A stretch of 64,000 bases of DNA from Neorhizobium vignae (GCF_000732195.1 NZ_JNNU01000016.1:87848-151847); one strand, 5' to 3'; positions 51,302 through 60,140 are shown, counted from the first letter of the stretch. Notes: a model not told the origin generated them from the sequence alone. Made by a program: numbers and translations.

Positions 51302-52459
51302 ATGAAAGACTTTGCGGAAACGGCTATGGATGTGATCGTGCTGGGTGGTGGCCTGATGGGGGCCGCATCGACCTATTTTCTCGCCCGGCGTGGTCTGCGC
51401 GTGACGCTCATCGAACGGAACCGTGTGGGTAGCGGCGCGACGGTCGCCTCGTTTGGCAATATCCGCCGCAGCGGCCGTTACCTGCCGCAACTGCCCCTCG
51501 CCCGACGATCCCTCACGCTTTGGGGCAAGGCGGTGGAGATGCTGAATCGGGACGTCGAGTTTCGGGCGACCGGCCATGTCCGGCTGGTGTTCAGCCAGGC
51601 GGGTCTCGAGGAAATGCGCAGCTTCGCGACGGCCGCCAGACCTTGGGGTCTCAGCCTTGAGGAACTCACCGCAACGGAGCTTCGTGCACGTTTCCCGGGG
51701 CTCGGACCCGAGGCGATCGCCGCATCCTTTTCCCCGGAGGATGGAAGCGGCAATCCGCGCCTCATCGCCCCTGCTTTCGCGGATGCCGCGAGACGTATCG
51801 GTGCCGAGATCGTCGAGAGCGTGGAGGTGACATCGATCCGGCAAAGCGCCTATGGCTTTGCGGTCGAGACCTCGAACGGCGTCCATGCCGCTGCCTGCTT
51901 GCTCAATACCGCCGGCGCCTGGGGCGCCCGGATTTCCGCGCTATTCGGCGAAACCGTCCCGATCGTCGCGAAGGGACCGCAGATGGGGGTAACCGAGCCG
52001 CTGCCGCACCGCATCCTGCCGGTCGTCGGCGTGTGGGCACATGACCACGGCGGTGGATATCTGCGCCAGGTGGAGCGCGGAAACATCGTCTTCGGGGGCG
52101 GCGCGGAACGCACCGATGTTTCACTCGATACCGGCCATGCCAAGGCCGACCCAGCCCGACTTCCCGGCCAGCTGCGCGCCCTCCTGCCGATCCTGCCGGC
52201 GCTTGCCGATGTCTCGGTGATCCGCACCTGGTCCGGCTGCGAGGGTTATGTCGCCGACGGCCTTCCCGTCATGGGGCGGTCGGCAACGACGCCGGGCCTC
52301 TTCCATGCCTTCGGATTTTGCGGCCACGGTTTCCAGCTCGGCCCCGGCGTCGGCGACGTGATGGCGGAGCTGATCTCGACCGGCACGACCGAGACGCCTA
52401 TCCACGACTTCCGGATAGAGCGGTTTTCACGGCCAGGCGTGAAGAGCGTTCTGGCTTGA
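51302..52459 (+). CDS. DAO-type FAD-dependent oxidoreductase (HcnC/OoxB-like subunit candidate)
   Basis: 385 residues from the chosen start. DVIVLGGGLMGAASTYFLAR binds FAD and ERNRVGSGATVASFGNIRRS follows; the C-terminal GFCGHGFQLGPGVGDVMAEL is the second FAD contact. The start is uncertain: in-frame ATGs occur at 51251, 51290, 51302 and 51326, none with an ideal ribosome site. It is divergent from the hydantoinase operon across the tandem palindromes and could be the catalytic partner of the FAD/[2Fe-2S] and ferredoxin subunits at 45.4-47.0 kb, as OoxB is to OoxA. Its 3' end overlaps the convergent AraC gene by 33 bases. Confidence 0.87.
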   Translation: MKDFAETAMDVIVLGGGLMGAASTYFLARRGLRVTLIERNRVGSGATVASFGNIRRSGRYLPQLPLARRSLTLWGKAVEMLNRDVEFRATGHVRLVFSQAGLEEMRSFATAARPWGLSLEELTATELRARFPGLGPEAIAASFSPEDGSGNPRLIAPAFADAARRIGAEIVESVEVTSIRQSAYGFAVETSNGVHAAACLLNTAGAWGARISALFGETVPIVAKGPQMGVTEPLPHRILPVVGVWAHDHGGGYLRQVERGNIVFGGGAERTDVSLDTGHAKADPARLPGQLRALLPILPALADVSVIRTWSGCEGYVADGLPVMGRSATTPGLFHAFGFCGHGFQLGPGVGDVMAELISTGTTETPIHDFRIERFSRPGVKSVLA

Positions 52460-53350
52460 CGCATCGACCTGGCTGAAGCGGCGGAGATCGAGGCGGTAGC
52501 GCGCGGGGGACTGGCCCTGTAGCGATTTGAAAAACCGGCTGAACTGAGCGGCACCGGCAAAGCCGAGGACACCCGCGACCTGCCCCAGCGACAGGGGCGA
52601 GCTCGCAAGATAGATGCGGGCCTCCATCAGCTGCCGTTCGCGGATGAGCCGCGCCGGCGGCCGGCCATAGGCCCGCAGGCAGATGTCGTTCAGCCGGTCG
52701 CGCGAAATGCCGAGCTCGCCGGCATAGCGGGCGACCGTCCAGTGCTTGCGGAAATGGCTTTCGACCAATGCGGTGAACTGGCTGGAAAGCGTCTTGGGCG
52801 CGCCGGGTTGCGCGCCCGCGCCATGGCCGGCTGGCAGGTTGCGATGAAGGTGGACGAGCAGAATGTGCAGCAGCGATTCCACCACGGCCGCCGACATCGG
52901 GCCGGGGCGCAGGGTTTCGGCCAATATGCCGGTAAAGCAGGCGGCGACCGCATCGCTGGCACTGTTGCCAGCACCCAGCCGCATGAACGAGGACCGTTCC
53001 ACCATGAAGCGCAGCTGGGATGCTTCCGCCCGGCGCTGCAGGACCCGGTCCAGGATCGACGCACCCAGCAGCAGATGGGTCCCTTGCGCCCCGGCACCGA
53101 GTTCCAGCCGCATGCCGTCCCGCCACGGTATCCAGCCCATGACCGGACCTGACAGGGGAAGAACCAGCTCATCCCCGTCGCGCAGGGCCGCCTCGCCCTT
53201 TTCGAGGATCAGCGCCCGGAAGTTTTCGGCGTCGCCGAGCCCCGCCCGGCCGAGTACGCGCGTCTGAAGAGCTGCCCTGAACCGCTCAGCGCGAACAGGG
53301 GCTTCCGGTCGCGGGGCGAGGGCGGGCGCAAGCCGTTTACGGTCGGGCAT
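52427..53350 (-). CDS. AraC family transcriptional regulator
   Basis: 307 residues. The C-terminal double helix-turn-helix is clear: VARYAGELGISRDRLNDICL and, in the second, LSLGQVAGVLGFAGAAQFSR then FFKSLQGQSPARYR. An AraC ligand-binding-like N-terminal domain (FRAALQTRVLGRAGLGDAEN onward) covers about 200 residues. The start at 53350 is just upstream of the direct repeats at 53356-53384 that it probably binds. It is divergent from the aldehyde dehydrogenase gene heading the Liv-type operon, the natural target. Confidence 0.9.
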   Translation of the reverse strand: MPDRKRLAPALAPRPEAPVRAERFRAALQTRVLGRAGLGDAENFRALILEKGEAALRDGDELVLPLSGPVMGWIPWRDGMRLELGAGAQGTHLLLGASILDRVLQRRAEASQLRFMVERSSFMRLGAGNSASDAVAACFTGILAETLRPGPMSAAVVESLLHILLVHLHRNLPAGHGAGAQPGAPKTLSSQFTALVESHFRKHWTVARYAGELGISRDRLNDICLRAYGRPPARLIRERQLMEARIYLASSPLSLGQVAGVLGFAGAAQFSRFFKSLQGQSPARYRLDLRRFSQVDASSQNALHAWP

Positions 53351-53355
53351 CTAAA

Positions 53356-53384
53356 ATCCCACAACAAGCAAATACATTCCCACA
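53356..53384. promoter_or_regulatory. 21-bp-spaced direct repeats, candidate AraC binding sites
   Basis: TCCCACAA occurs at 53356-53363 and again at 53377-53384, exactly 21 bp apart (two helical turns), in the AT-rich gap between the AraC gene and the aldehyde dehydrogenase operon. Same-strand half-sites at this spacing are the usual arrangement for AraC-family activators. Confidence 0.7.
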
Positions 53385-53494
53385 AAACGTCATTTACTCT
53401 GCGGCGATGTCAATCAAAATACGGTCTCGCAGCCTGAAAAAATAAAACAAGACGGGCCGCGGGAGGATCAACGAACGGCCGTTTGGGAGGACGC

Positions 53495-54940
53495 ATGTTC
53501 GTAGCTAGGGGTATAGTCGGTGGAGCGTCCGTTTCCGCGCTGGATGAGCGCAGTTACGAACGCCGCGACATGGCCACGGGAACGGTGTTGACGCAGGCCG
53601 CGGCCTTCGGTGCGACCGAAGCGGAAGCGGCCGCCGATGCTGCTGCCGGAGCCTTTCCGGCATGGTCCGGCCTTCGACCTCAGGAACGCTCGGGGCTGCT
53701 CCTGCGCGGGGCGGACCTGCTGATGGAACGCCTCGACAGCTTGTGCGCGATCGCTCATCTCGAGGTCGGCGCAACCCCCGAATGGGTCCGCTTCAATGTC
53801 GAGGTTGCCCAGGCGACCCTGCGTCATGCTGCGAGCCTTGTCGATGCCATCCGCGACGACGAGGTGGAGGGCGGGCCGCCGGGTGTGCGCTACCGCCTGA
53901 TCCGCAGGCCGGCCGGCGTGGTCCTGGGGCTTGCGCCATGGAATGCGGCGGTGGCCCTGGCCGTGCGGGCGGTTGCAGCGCCGATGGCGCTCGGCAACAC
54001 GGTGGTGCTGAAGGGTTCGGAGCTTTGCCCCAAGGTGCACGAGACCGTGGCGCAGATCCTGATCGACGCGGGCCTGCCGGACGGGGTGCTGAACTATGTG
54101 AGCAGCGCACCCGAGGATGCCCATGACGTGGTCGAGGCGCTGATTGCCCATCCAGCCGTGCGGCGCGTGAATTTCACCGGCTCGACGCGGGTCGGCCGGC
54201 AGATCGCCGAAATGGCGGCGCGGCACCTCAAGCGTTGCCTGCTGGAACTCTCCGGCAAGGCGTCGTCGGTGGTGCTCGCCGATGCGGATCTGGAGGGAAC
54301 TGTCAGGGCGGTCGCCCACGGCGCTTTCTTCAACCAGGGCCAGGTCTGCATGTCGACAGACCGGATCATCGTCGAGGAGAGCCTGGCCGCCAGCTTCATT
54401 GCCCGGCTGAAAGTGGAGGCCGACCGGCTGTGCGGCGATCCCGCGACCGGCCAGCCGCTCTACGGCCACGTCATCAGTCCGGAGGCGGCGGCCCGCCTCC
54501 ACGGTCTGGTCGACGATGCCCTGGCCAAGGGTGCGGTGCTGGTCACCGGCGGCAAGAATGCCGGCACGCTGATGCAGCCGACCATACTCGACCATGTCGC
54601 CTACGGCATGCGGATCTACGAGGAAGAGACCTTCGGCCCGGTGGTCGGCGTGGTTCGGGTGGCGGATGCCGACGAGGCGGTGACCGTTGCCAACGATACG
54701 GAATACGGCCTGACGGCTGCCGTCTTCGGGGTTGACCTGCCGCGCGTACGGCAGATCGCCCGGCGGATAGAGGTCGGGGCGGTGCACATCAACGGGACGA
54801 CCGTCTGCGACGATCCGACGATGCCCTACGGGGGCGTGAAGGCAAGCGGTTACGGCCGCTTTGGCGGGAGAGCGGTGATCGAGGAGTTCACCGAAATCCA
54901 GTGGATGACGGAACGGGACCTGCCCGACCAGGTCGGGTGA
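53495..54940 (+). CDS. Aldehyde dehydrogenase, aromatic/salicylaldehyde-dehydrogenase-like
   Basis: 481 residues. Catalytic Asn150 (LAPWNAAV), Glu251 (LLELSGKAS) and Cys285 (QGQVCMSTDR) are present. The CMSTDR active site and the C-terminal EFTEIQWMT segment are typical of the vanillin/salicylaldehyde dehydrogenase branch. A GGGAGGACGC site precedes the ATG at 53495. It is the first gene of the operon under the AraC regulator and is followed by a complete Liv-type importer, so the imported compound or its product is probably oxidised through an aldehyde. The substrate is not identifiable. Confidence 0.88.
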   Translation: MFVARGIVGGASVSALDERSYERRDMATGTVLTQAAAFGATEAEAAADAAAGAFPAWSGLRPQERSGLLLRGADLLMERLDSLCAIAHLEVGATPEWVRFNVEVAQATLRHAASLVDAIRDDEVEGGPPGVRYRLIRRPAGVVLGLAPWNAAVALAVRAVAAPMALGNTVVLKGSELCPKVHETVAQILIDAGLPDGVLNYVSSAPEDAHDVVEALIAHPAVRRVNFTGSTRVGRQIAEMAARHLKRCLLELSGKASSVVLADADLEGTVRAVAHGAFFNQGQVCMSTDRIIVEESLAASFIARLKVEADRLCGDPATGQPLYGHVISPEAAARLHGLVDDALAKGAVLVTGGKNAGTLMQPTILDHVAYGMRIYEEETFGPVVGVVRVADADEAVTVANDTEYGLTAAVFGVDLPRVRQIARRIEVGAVHINGTTVCDDPTMPYGGVKASGYGRFGGRAVIEEFTEIQWMTERDLPDQVG

Positions 54941-54984
54941 ACCCGTCACACGGACTTAGCATGCAACAACGGGAGGAGAAGAGA

Positions 54985-56187
54985 ATGAAACGCAGGACAT
55001 TTACCCGGCTGGCCGCCTTGGCGCTCGCAGCCGGCGTTGCCGGAACTCCGGCTATGGCGCAGGAGGTTCTGAAGGTTGGCGCCGTCGCGCCCAAAACCGG
55101 TCCGCTGGCCGGCGGGGCGGCGGTCAGCTATTGGCCGAACGTCAAGCTTTGGATCAGTGACGTAAACGGTCGCGGCGGCCTGAAGGTCGGCGGCAAGACC
55201 TACAAGCTCGAAGCCATCGAATACGACGATCAGACCAATCCGGGCGAAACCATCAAGGCCGTACAGCGCCTCGTCGACCAGGACAAGGCAAAGATCGTGC
55301 TTCCGCCCTATTCGACCGGCCTCAACCTGGCCGCCGCGCCGATCTACGCACGCTACGGCCTGCCGATGATCACCTCGACGGCGACCACCGACAAGGCCGA
55401 TGCCCTGTCCGCCCAGTTCCCCAACGTCTTCATCACGCTTGGCGGTGCCAAGCCGGTGGTGCAGGGTGTGGTGGACACCATGGTCAAGCTGCGCGACCGG
55501 GGCGACATCGGCAAGAAGCTCGCCATGGTGAACGTTGCGGATGCCTTCGGCATCGAACTGATGAACGAGGCCAAGCCCGCCTTCAAGAAAGCCGGCTTCG
55601 ATCTGGTTTACGAGACGTCCTATCCGCTCGGCACCCAGGACCTGTCGCCGGTCATGAAGGCCGCCAAGGCCGCCGCTCCGGATGCCTTCATTGCCTGGTC
55701 CTATCCGCCTGACACCTTCGCCCTGACCGAACAGGCAATTGTCGAAGATCTCAAGGTCGGTGCATTCTTCACTGCGGTCGCCACCGCGTTCCCGGCCTAT
55801 GCGGGCCGGTTCCGCACGGGCGTCGAAGGTGTGCTGGGCATCGGCGGCGTCAATGCCGACGGAGAAGCCTTCAAGGCCTATGCCAAACGCCATGAAGAGG
55901 TCACGGGCGCCAAGCCGGACTATTGGGCAAGCGCCATGGTCTACTCGTCTTTCCAGGTCCTGGAAAAGTCGATCGAGGCTGTCGGCTCCTTCGACAATGC
56001 GGCCATCATCAAGCACATCAAGGCCAACAGCTTCGACACCGTGATCGGCCCGATCAAGTTCGACGAACACAACAACAACCCCTCGTTCTGGACGGTGGGC
56101 CAGTGGCAGGGCGGCGTGTTCAAGGGCGTGGCCTCCACCGGTCGCGCCGGCGCTGTCGACGTCAAGAAAAAAGCTGCCTGGAAGTAA
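54985..56187 (+). CDS. Branched-chain-amino-acid-type solute-binding protein (LivK-like, family 6)
   Basis: 400 residues. The signal peptide begins MKRRTFTRLAALALAAGVAG and ends in an AMAQE cleavage region. The mature start VLKVGAVAPKTGPLAGGAAV is the type I periplasmic-binding fold of LivK-like proteins. A GGGAGGAGAAGA ribosome site fixes the start at 54985. Although the family is named for branched-chain amino acids, many members bind aromatic acids, amides or urea; the aldehyde dehydrogenases of this operon favour such a ligand. A perfect hairpin lies between this gene and the first permease. Confidence 0.9.
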   Translation: MKRRTFTRLAALALAAGVAGTPAMAQEVLKVGAVAPKTGPLAGGAAVSYWPNVKLWISDVNGRGGLKVGGKTYKLEAIEYDDQTNPGETIKAVQRLVDQDKAKIVLPPYSTGLNLAAAPIYARYGLPMITSTATTDKADALSAQFPNVFITLGGAKPVVQGVVDTMVKLRDRGDIGKKLAMVNVADAFGIELMNEAKPAFKKAGFDLVYETSYPLGTQDLSPVMKAAKAAAPDAFIAWSYPPDTFALTEQAIVEDLKVGAFFTAVATAFPAYAGRFRTGVEGVLGIGGVNADGEAFKAYAKRHEEVTGAKPDYWASAMVYSSFQVLEKSIEAVGSFDNAAIIKHIKANSFDTVIGPIKFDEHNNNPSFWTVGQWQGGVFKGVASTGRAGAVDVKKKAAWK

Positions 56188-56201
56188 AAGCAACAGGCAT
56201 T

Positions 56202-56227
56202 CCCGGGATCCGCAACCGGATCCCGGG
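56202..56227 (+). other. Intercistronic hairpin between LivK-like and LivH-like genes
   Basis: Perfect 11-bp stem: CCCGGGATCCG (56202-56212) and CGGATCCCGGG (56217-56227) with a CAAC loop. It begins 14 bases after the binding-protein stop and precedes the permease by 24 bases. No T-tract follows, so it is more likely to stabilise the upstream mRNA or attenuate than to stop transcription fully. Confidence 0.75.
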
Positions 56228-56250
56228 CATCTTTCAAGCCGGGGAATGGC

Positions 56251-57117
56251 ATGGACATACTCATAACAGGGCTACTGCTGGGCGGAACCTATGCGCTGAT
56301 CGCCATGGGCCTGAACCTCCAATACGGCATGGCCCGCATCATGAATCTGGCCAACGGCGAAATGCTGGTGGCCGGGGGGTTCGTCGCCTTCTGGCTATGG
56401 ACCGGAAGCCAGATCAGCCCGCTGCTGACGGTGTTCGTCGTGGCACCGGTCGCCTTTCTGCTGAACTGGCTGATCTATCTGATTTTCCTGCGCCCGCTGG
56501 TAAAGCGCGCCAAATCGCGCGGCCAGCTGGAGGTGGATTCCATCCTCACGACCTTCGGTCTGTCCTTCGTTGCAGTCGGCCTGATGCTCGCCTTTTTCGG
56601 CGGCGATTATTTCAGCTATTCCTATCTTTCGGAGCCCGTCCATATCCTGGGCGATACCTACGGCGCCAATCGTGTCGCGGCGTTTCTGGCCGCTGTCGTC
56701 GTCTGCGGCCTGCTGTGGCTGTGGCTCAACCGCAGCCGGGCCGGCATGACGATCCGCGCCATCTCGGTTGCCCCGGAAGCCGCGCGGCTGGTCGGCATCG
56801 ATGTCCGGCGCACGGCGGCGCTGGCCTTTGCGCTGGGCGGTGCGGTCACGGCTACCGGCGGCGCGCTGATCTCGACCTTCCTGACGCTCGATGCCTCGAC
56901 GGGCGTGATTTTCACGCTGAAGGCGCTGGTGATCGTCATCATGGGCGGTGTGGGCGACGTACGCGGCACGATCGTCGCGGCCCTGCTGCTGGGTCTCCTG
57001 GAAACCTTCGTCGCCCGCCTGATCGATCCCGGCCTGACATTGGCAGCCGCCTATTTGCTGTTCGTCGTGATCCTGCTGTTTCGCCCTCAGGGCCTGTTCG
57101 GGAGGCCGACGACATGA
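56251..57117 (+). CDS. Branched-chain-amino-acid-type ABC permease (LivH-like)
   Basis: 288 residues, almost wholly hydrophobic. LLLGGTYALIAMGLNLQYGM then MNLANGEMLVAGG is the LivH start, and the VIVIMGGVGDVRGTIVAALL segment and LLFRPQGLFG ending are standard. It is the first of two membrane subunits. Its stop overlaps the LivM-like gene as ATGA (57114-57117). Confidence 0.93.
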   Translation: MDILITGLLLGGTYALIAMGLNLQYGMARIMNLANGEMLVAGGFVAFWLWTGSQISPLLTVFVVAPVAFLLNWLIYLIFLRPLVKRAKSRGQLEVDSILTTFGLSFVAVGLMLAFFGGDYFSYSYLSEPVHILGDTYGANRVAAFLAAVVVCGLLWLWLNRSRAGMTIRAISVAPEAARLVGIDVRRTAALAFALGGAVTATGGALISTFLTLDASTGVIFTLKALVIVIMGGVGDVRGTIVAALLLGLLETFVARLIDPGLTLAAAYLLFVVILLFRPQGLFGRPTT

Positions 57118-58055
57118 GCGCTCTTTCCTCTCGCGACTGGGGCAATCTGGCGCTGTGCGCCATAGCGCTCGCCATAGCGGCCTGCCTCCCCTGGACGGCA
57201 GGCGCCTATGGCCTGAGCATCGGCGTCACCATCGCCATGTACACGGTGCTGGCCACCAGCTGGGCGCTGTTTTCCGGGCCGACCCATTACATCTCGCTCG
57301 CAAGTGCCGCGTTTTTCGGCGTCGGCACCTATGTGACCGGCATCGGCATCCAGTATCTGCCCTACTGGACATTGCTGCCGATTGCCGGCGTCAGCGGCGC
57401 CGTCATGGCCGCCCTCGTGGGCCTGGCGACGCTGCGCCTGTCGGGGGTCTACTTCGTGATCTTCACGCTGGGGCTGGCCGAGTTCGTGCGCCAGATCATC
57501 ACCTGGAGCCAGAACATTTCCGGCACCAAGGGCATCTACGTGCTGACCTCGATCGGCGAGATGCACATCTATTGGCAATTGCTGGGGCTCGCCGCGCTGG
57601 TCTGGCTGCTGGGCTGGCTGATCGGCCGCTCGCGGCTGGGCTTCGCGCTCAGGATCATCGGCGACGACGAGGCGGTCGCGCGGCATTCGGGCATCGACAC
57701 GGCGCGGGCCAAGATCCTGCTGTTCATGGTCCCGGGCGCGGTGGCCGCCATCACCGGCGCCATGCTCGCTCCGCGTTATGTCTATATCGAACCGTCGCTC
57801 GCCTTCTCGCCGATGCTGTCCTTCCAGGTGGTGATCATGGCGCTCCTGGGCGGCACCGGCCGGCTGTGGGGACCGCTCGTCGGCGTCATTCCCTTCACCT
57901 TCCTGTGGGAGGCGATCTCCGTGTCGTTCCCCAACCAGACCACCCTGCTTCTCGGTGTGTGCTTCCTCGTCATCGTCTACCTGCTGCCCAAGGGCTTCGT
58001 CGGGCTGATCGACCTGGCAGCCAGGAGAATGCGATCGGCGGAGGGTTATGTATGA
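57114..58055 (+). CDS. Branched-chain-amino-acid-type ABC permease (LivM-like)
   Basis: 313 residues. LSIGVTIAMYTVLATSWALF then GPTHYISLASAAFFGVGTYV is the LivM signature and GDDEAVARHSGIDTARAKIL is its cytoplasmic loop; VVIMALLGGTGRLWGPLVG follows. The gene overlaps both neighbours by ATGA (57114 and 58052), so permeases and LivG-like ATPase are translated in step. Confidence 0.93.
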   Translation: MSALSSRDWGNLALCAIALAIAACLPWTAGAYGLSIGVTIAMYTVLATSWALFSGPTHYISLASAAFFGVGTYVTGIGIQYLPYWTLLPIAGVSGAVMAALVGLATLRLSGVYFVIFTLGLAEFVRQIITWSQNISGTKGIYVLTSIGEMHIYWQLLGLAALVWLLGWLIGRSRLGFALRIIGDDEAVARHSGIDTARAKILLFMVPGAVAAITGAMLAPRYVYIEPSLAFSPMLSFQVVIMALLGGTGRLWGPLVGVIPFTFLWEAISVSFPNQTTLLLGVCFLVIVYLLPKGFVGLIDLAARRMRSAEGYV

Positions 58056-58783
58056 CTGCGCTTCTATCCCTTCGCGGCGTCACCAAACGCTTCGGCGGCC
58101 TGGTGGCCGTCAACCGCATGGATTTCGACGTAACCGAACATCAGGTGCTCGGCCTGATCGGGCCGAACGGCTCGGGAAAATCGACCACGCTGAACCTGAT
58201 TTCCGGCGCCTTTCCCGTCACGTCGGGGGCGATCAGCCTGCGGGGACAACCAATCACGCATCTGGCCGCGCAGGATATCGCGCGGCGCGGCGTGGCTCGC
58301 ACCTTCCAGCTCGTGCGTCTGCTGCCCTCCATGACCGTGCTGCAAAACGTCAAGGCCGGCGCGGTCTTCGGCCATCGCCGCCATTGGGGCCATGAGGCGG
58401 ACGCGGTCGCCGAGGCCATGCTGGAAAAGGTGGGTCTGGCCGGCCGCGGCCATATGATGGTGGGTCAGCTGACCTATATCGACACCAAGCGCGTCGAACT
58501 CGCCCGCGTGCTCGCCGGCGAGCCGGGCGTTGTACTGCTGGACGAATGGCTTGCCGGTCTCAACCCGACCGAACTCGAGGAGGGGATCCGTCTGATCCGC
58601 GGCCTGCGCGATGAAGGCCGCACCGTCATCCTTGTGGAGCATGTGATGGATGCGATTCGCTCGCTCTGCGACCGCTGCGTCGTCATGGCCGCCGGCACCA
58701 AGATCGCCGAGGGAACACCCGGCGAGGTATTGTCCGACGCCGCCGTGATCCGCGCCTATCTGGGAGACGACGACGATGCTTGA
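58052..58783 (+). CDS. ABC transporter ATP-binding protein (LivG-like) with divergent signature motif
   Basis: 243 residues. Walker A GPNGSGKST is intact and Walker B is VVLLDEWLAGLNP, with the catalytic Glu but WLAG instead of PAAG. The signature region reads QLTYIDTKRVELARVLAG where a LSYGQQ-type motif is usual; the Gly-Gln pair that contacts the nucleotide is replaced by Ile-Asp. A similar loss occurs in other LivG-like proteins, so it is not proof of inactivity. It overlaps the LivF-like gene by 8 bases. Confidence 0.9.
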   Translation: MTALLSLRGVTKRFGGLVAVNRMDFDVTEHQVLGLIGPNGSGKSTTLNLISGAFPVTSGAISLRGQPITHLAAQDIARRGVARTFQLVRLLPSMTVLQNVKAGAVFGHRRHWGHEADAVAEAMLEKVGLAGRGHMMVGQLTYIDTKRVELARVLAGEPGVVLLDEWLAGLNPTELEEGIRLIRGLRDEGRTVILVEHVMDAIRSLCDRCVVMAAGTKIAEGTPGEVLSDAAVIRAYLGDDDDA

Positions 58784-60128
58784 GGTGAAGGGACTGTCTG
58801 TCTCCTACGGCCAGCACCGCGCGCTGGAAGGCGCATCGCTGAAGGTCGGCCGGGGCGAGATCGTGGTCATCCTGGGCGCCAACGGCGCCGGAAAATCCAC
58901 CCTGCTCAAGGCCGTCTCCGGCATCTGCGAGGGGCGGGCCACCGGCGCGATCACCATGCAGGGTCGCGACATACTGGGGCTTGCCGCCAACAAGATCGTC
59001 GACGAAGGCATCGCTCTCGTGCCGGAAGGCCGAGGTGTCTTCGCCGATCTGTCGGTTGCCGAAAACCTGCGGCTGGGAGCGCATGCACCCCGCGCCCGCG
59101 ACGAAGAGGCCGGCAACCTGGAGCGCGTGCTGCGGCTCTTTCCCAAGCTGCAGGAGCGCAGCAGGCAGATCGTGCGGACCATGTCCGGCGGCGAGCAGCA
59201 GATGGTGGCGATCGGCCGCGCGATGATGTCGAACCCCGCTCTGCTGACACTGGACGAGCCCTCGCTCGGTCTTTCGCCCCTGCTTTGCAAGGAATTGTTC
59301 CAGGCATTGAAGGTGGTGCGCGACACCGGCATCGGCATCCTGCTCGTGGAGCAGAATGCCAAGCAGAGCCTGGCCATTGCCGACCGCGGCTATCTGCTGG
59401 AGAATGGCCATATCATCCATGAGGGCCGGGCGCAGGACCTCCGCAACGATCCGGCGGTGCAGGCCGCCTATCTGGGCGGCGGCAAGGCGTCGGCATCAGG
59501 TCAGCGGCCGGGCGGGCGGGCGACGACGCCAGCTGCGGCGCCTGGGTCGATGCCGACCCCATCCCCTGCTCCCACCTATGTTCCTCCCCGGACCACGGGA
59601 GCATCGCCCGCCGCTATCGCAGCCGCAGCGCTTGCCGCCCTGCCCGCCGTTCCAATGCGCGGGGAGGTCACAGCCCCTCACCCCGCCTCCGCTGCGCTAG
59701 GTGACCCTCTCCCCGCAAGCGGGACGAGGGGGAACGGAAACGCCGCGGCAGATACCTTCTCCCCGCTCGCGGGAAGAAGGTGGCGGCAGCCGGATGAGGG
59801 GCAGGCCACGACAGTGGGGTCTGCATCACCCCCTCGTCCGGCCGCATCGCCATCGCCGCCCGCTATGCGCGGTGCCGCGGACGCGCTGCTCGGCGGCCTG
59901 TCGCTCAATGACATCATCGCGGAAGCCAGCCGCGCAAGCCGCGCCGAACACGGCACAACCATGCCCTCGGCCCCGCCACGCAATCAAGCCACCGCGCCCC
60001 CATCCCTCCCGGCCTCGCCCTCGCTTGAGATGGGCAACAGCCAGGATCGACTGAAATCCGTCCTGAAAGAGATCGAGGAAGCCGCTGCCCGCGCTCGGGC
60101 ATGGCGCCACGATCCCAACCGCAACTGA
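58776..60128 (+). CDS. ABC transporter ATP-binding protein (LivF-like) with a 210-residue C-terminal extension
   Basis: 450 residues, against about 235-245 for ordinary LivF. Residues 1-233 are a normal LivF: Walker A GANGAGKST at 34-42, MSGGEQQM signature, LTLDEPSLGLSPL Walker B and LLVEQNAKQSL switch region. From residue 234 a Pro/Ala/Ser-rich linker begins. Residues about 300-357 are encoded by a clustered-hairpin repeat (see 59673-59845) read in frame. The last 85 residues regain a protein-like pattern: ADALLGGLSLNDIIAEASRA, then DRLKSVLKEIEEAAARARAW, a probable amphipathic helix. The open frame has no stop in the repeat. Function of the tail is unknown; it could anchor or regulate the ATPase, perhaps with the flotillin-like protein of the operon. 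Confidence 0.88.
   Translation: MLEVKGLSVSYGQHRALEGASLKVGRGEIVVILGANGAGKSTLLKAVSGICEGRATGAITMQGRDILGLAANKIVDEGIALVPEGRGVFADLSVAENLRLGAHAPRARDEEAGNLERVLRLFPKLQERSRQIVRTMSGGEQQMVAIGRAMMSNPALLTLDEPSLGLSPLLCKELFQALKVVRDTGIGILLVEQNAKQSLAIADRGYLLENGHIIHEGRAQDLRNDPAVQAAYLGGGKASASGQRPGGRATTPAAAPGSMPTPSPAPTYVPPRTTGASPAAIAAAALAALPAVPMRGEVTAPHPASAALGDPLPASGTRGNGNAAADTFSPLAGRRWRQPDEGQATTVGSASPPRPAASPSPPAMRGAADALLGGLSLNDIIAEASRASRAEHGTTMPSAPPRNQATAPPSLPASPSLEMGNSQDRLKSVLKEIEEAAARARAWRHDPNRN
59673..59845 (+). repeat. Rhizobial-type palindromic (hairpin cluster) repeat inside the LivF-like gene
   Basis: Outer arms GCCCCTCA (59673-59680) and TGAGGGGC (59795-59802) enclose two hairpins: CCCTCTCCCCGC with GCGGGACGAGGG (59705-59730, one mismatch) and ACCTTCTCCCCGC with GCGGGAAGAAGGT (59754-59781, one mismatch). 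A further CCCCCTCGTCCGG half-element follows to about 59845. The style (CTTCTCCCCGC...GCGGG..GAAGG, GCCGGATGAGGGG) is that of repeats scattered between genes in rhizobia. Here it is translated. Confidence 0.8.
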
Positions 60129-60140
60129 GGAGATTGCATT

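Noticed and set aside
59673..59845. The hairpin cluster in the LivF-like gene as a terminator or gene boundary
   Set aside because: The reading frame stays open through it and the following segment is protein-like, and the next gene starts 12 bases after the extended stop; a coding repeat explains this better.
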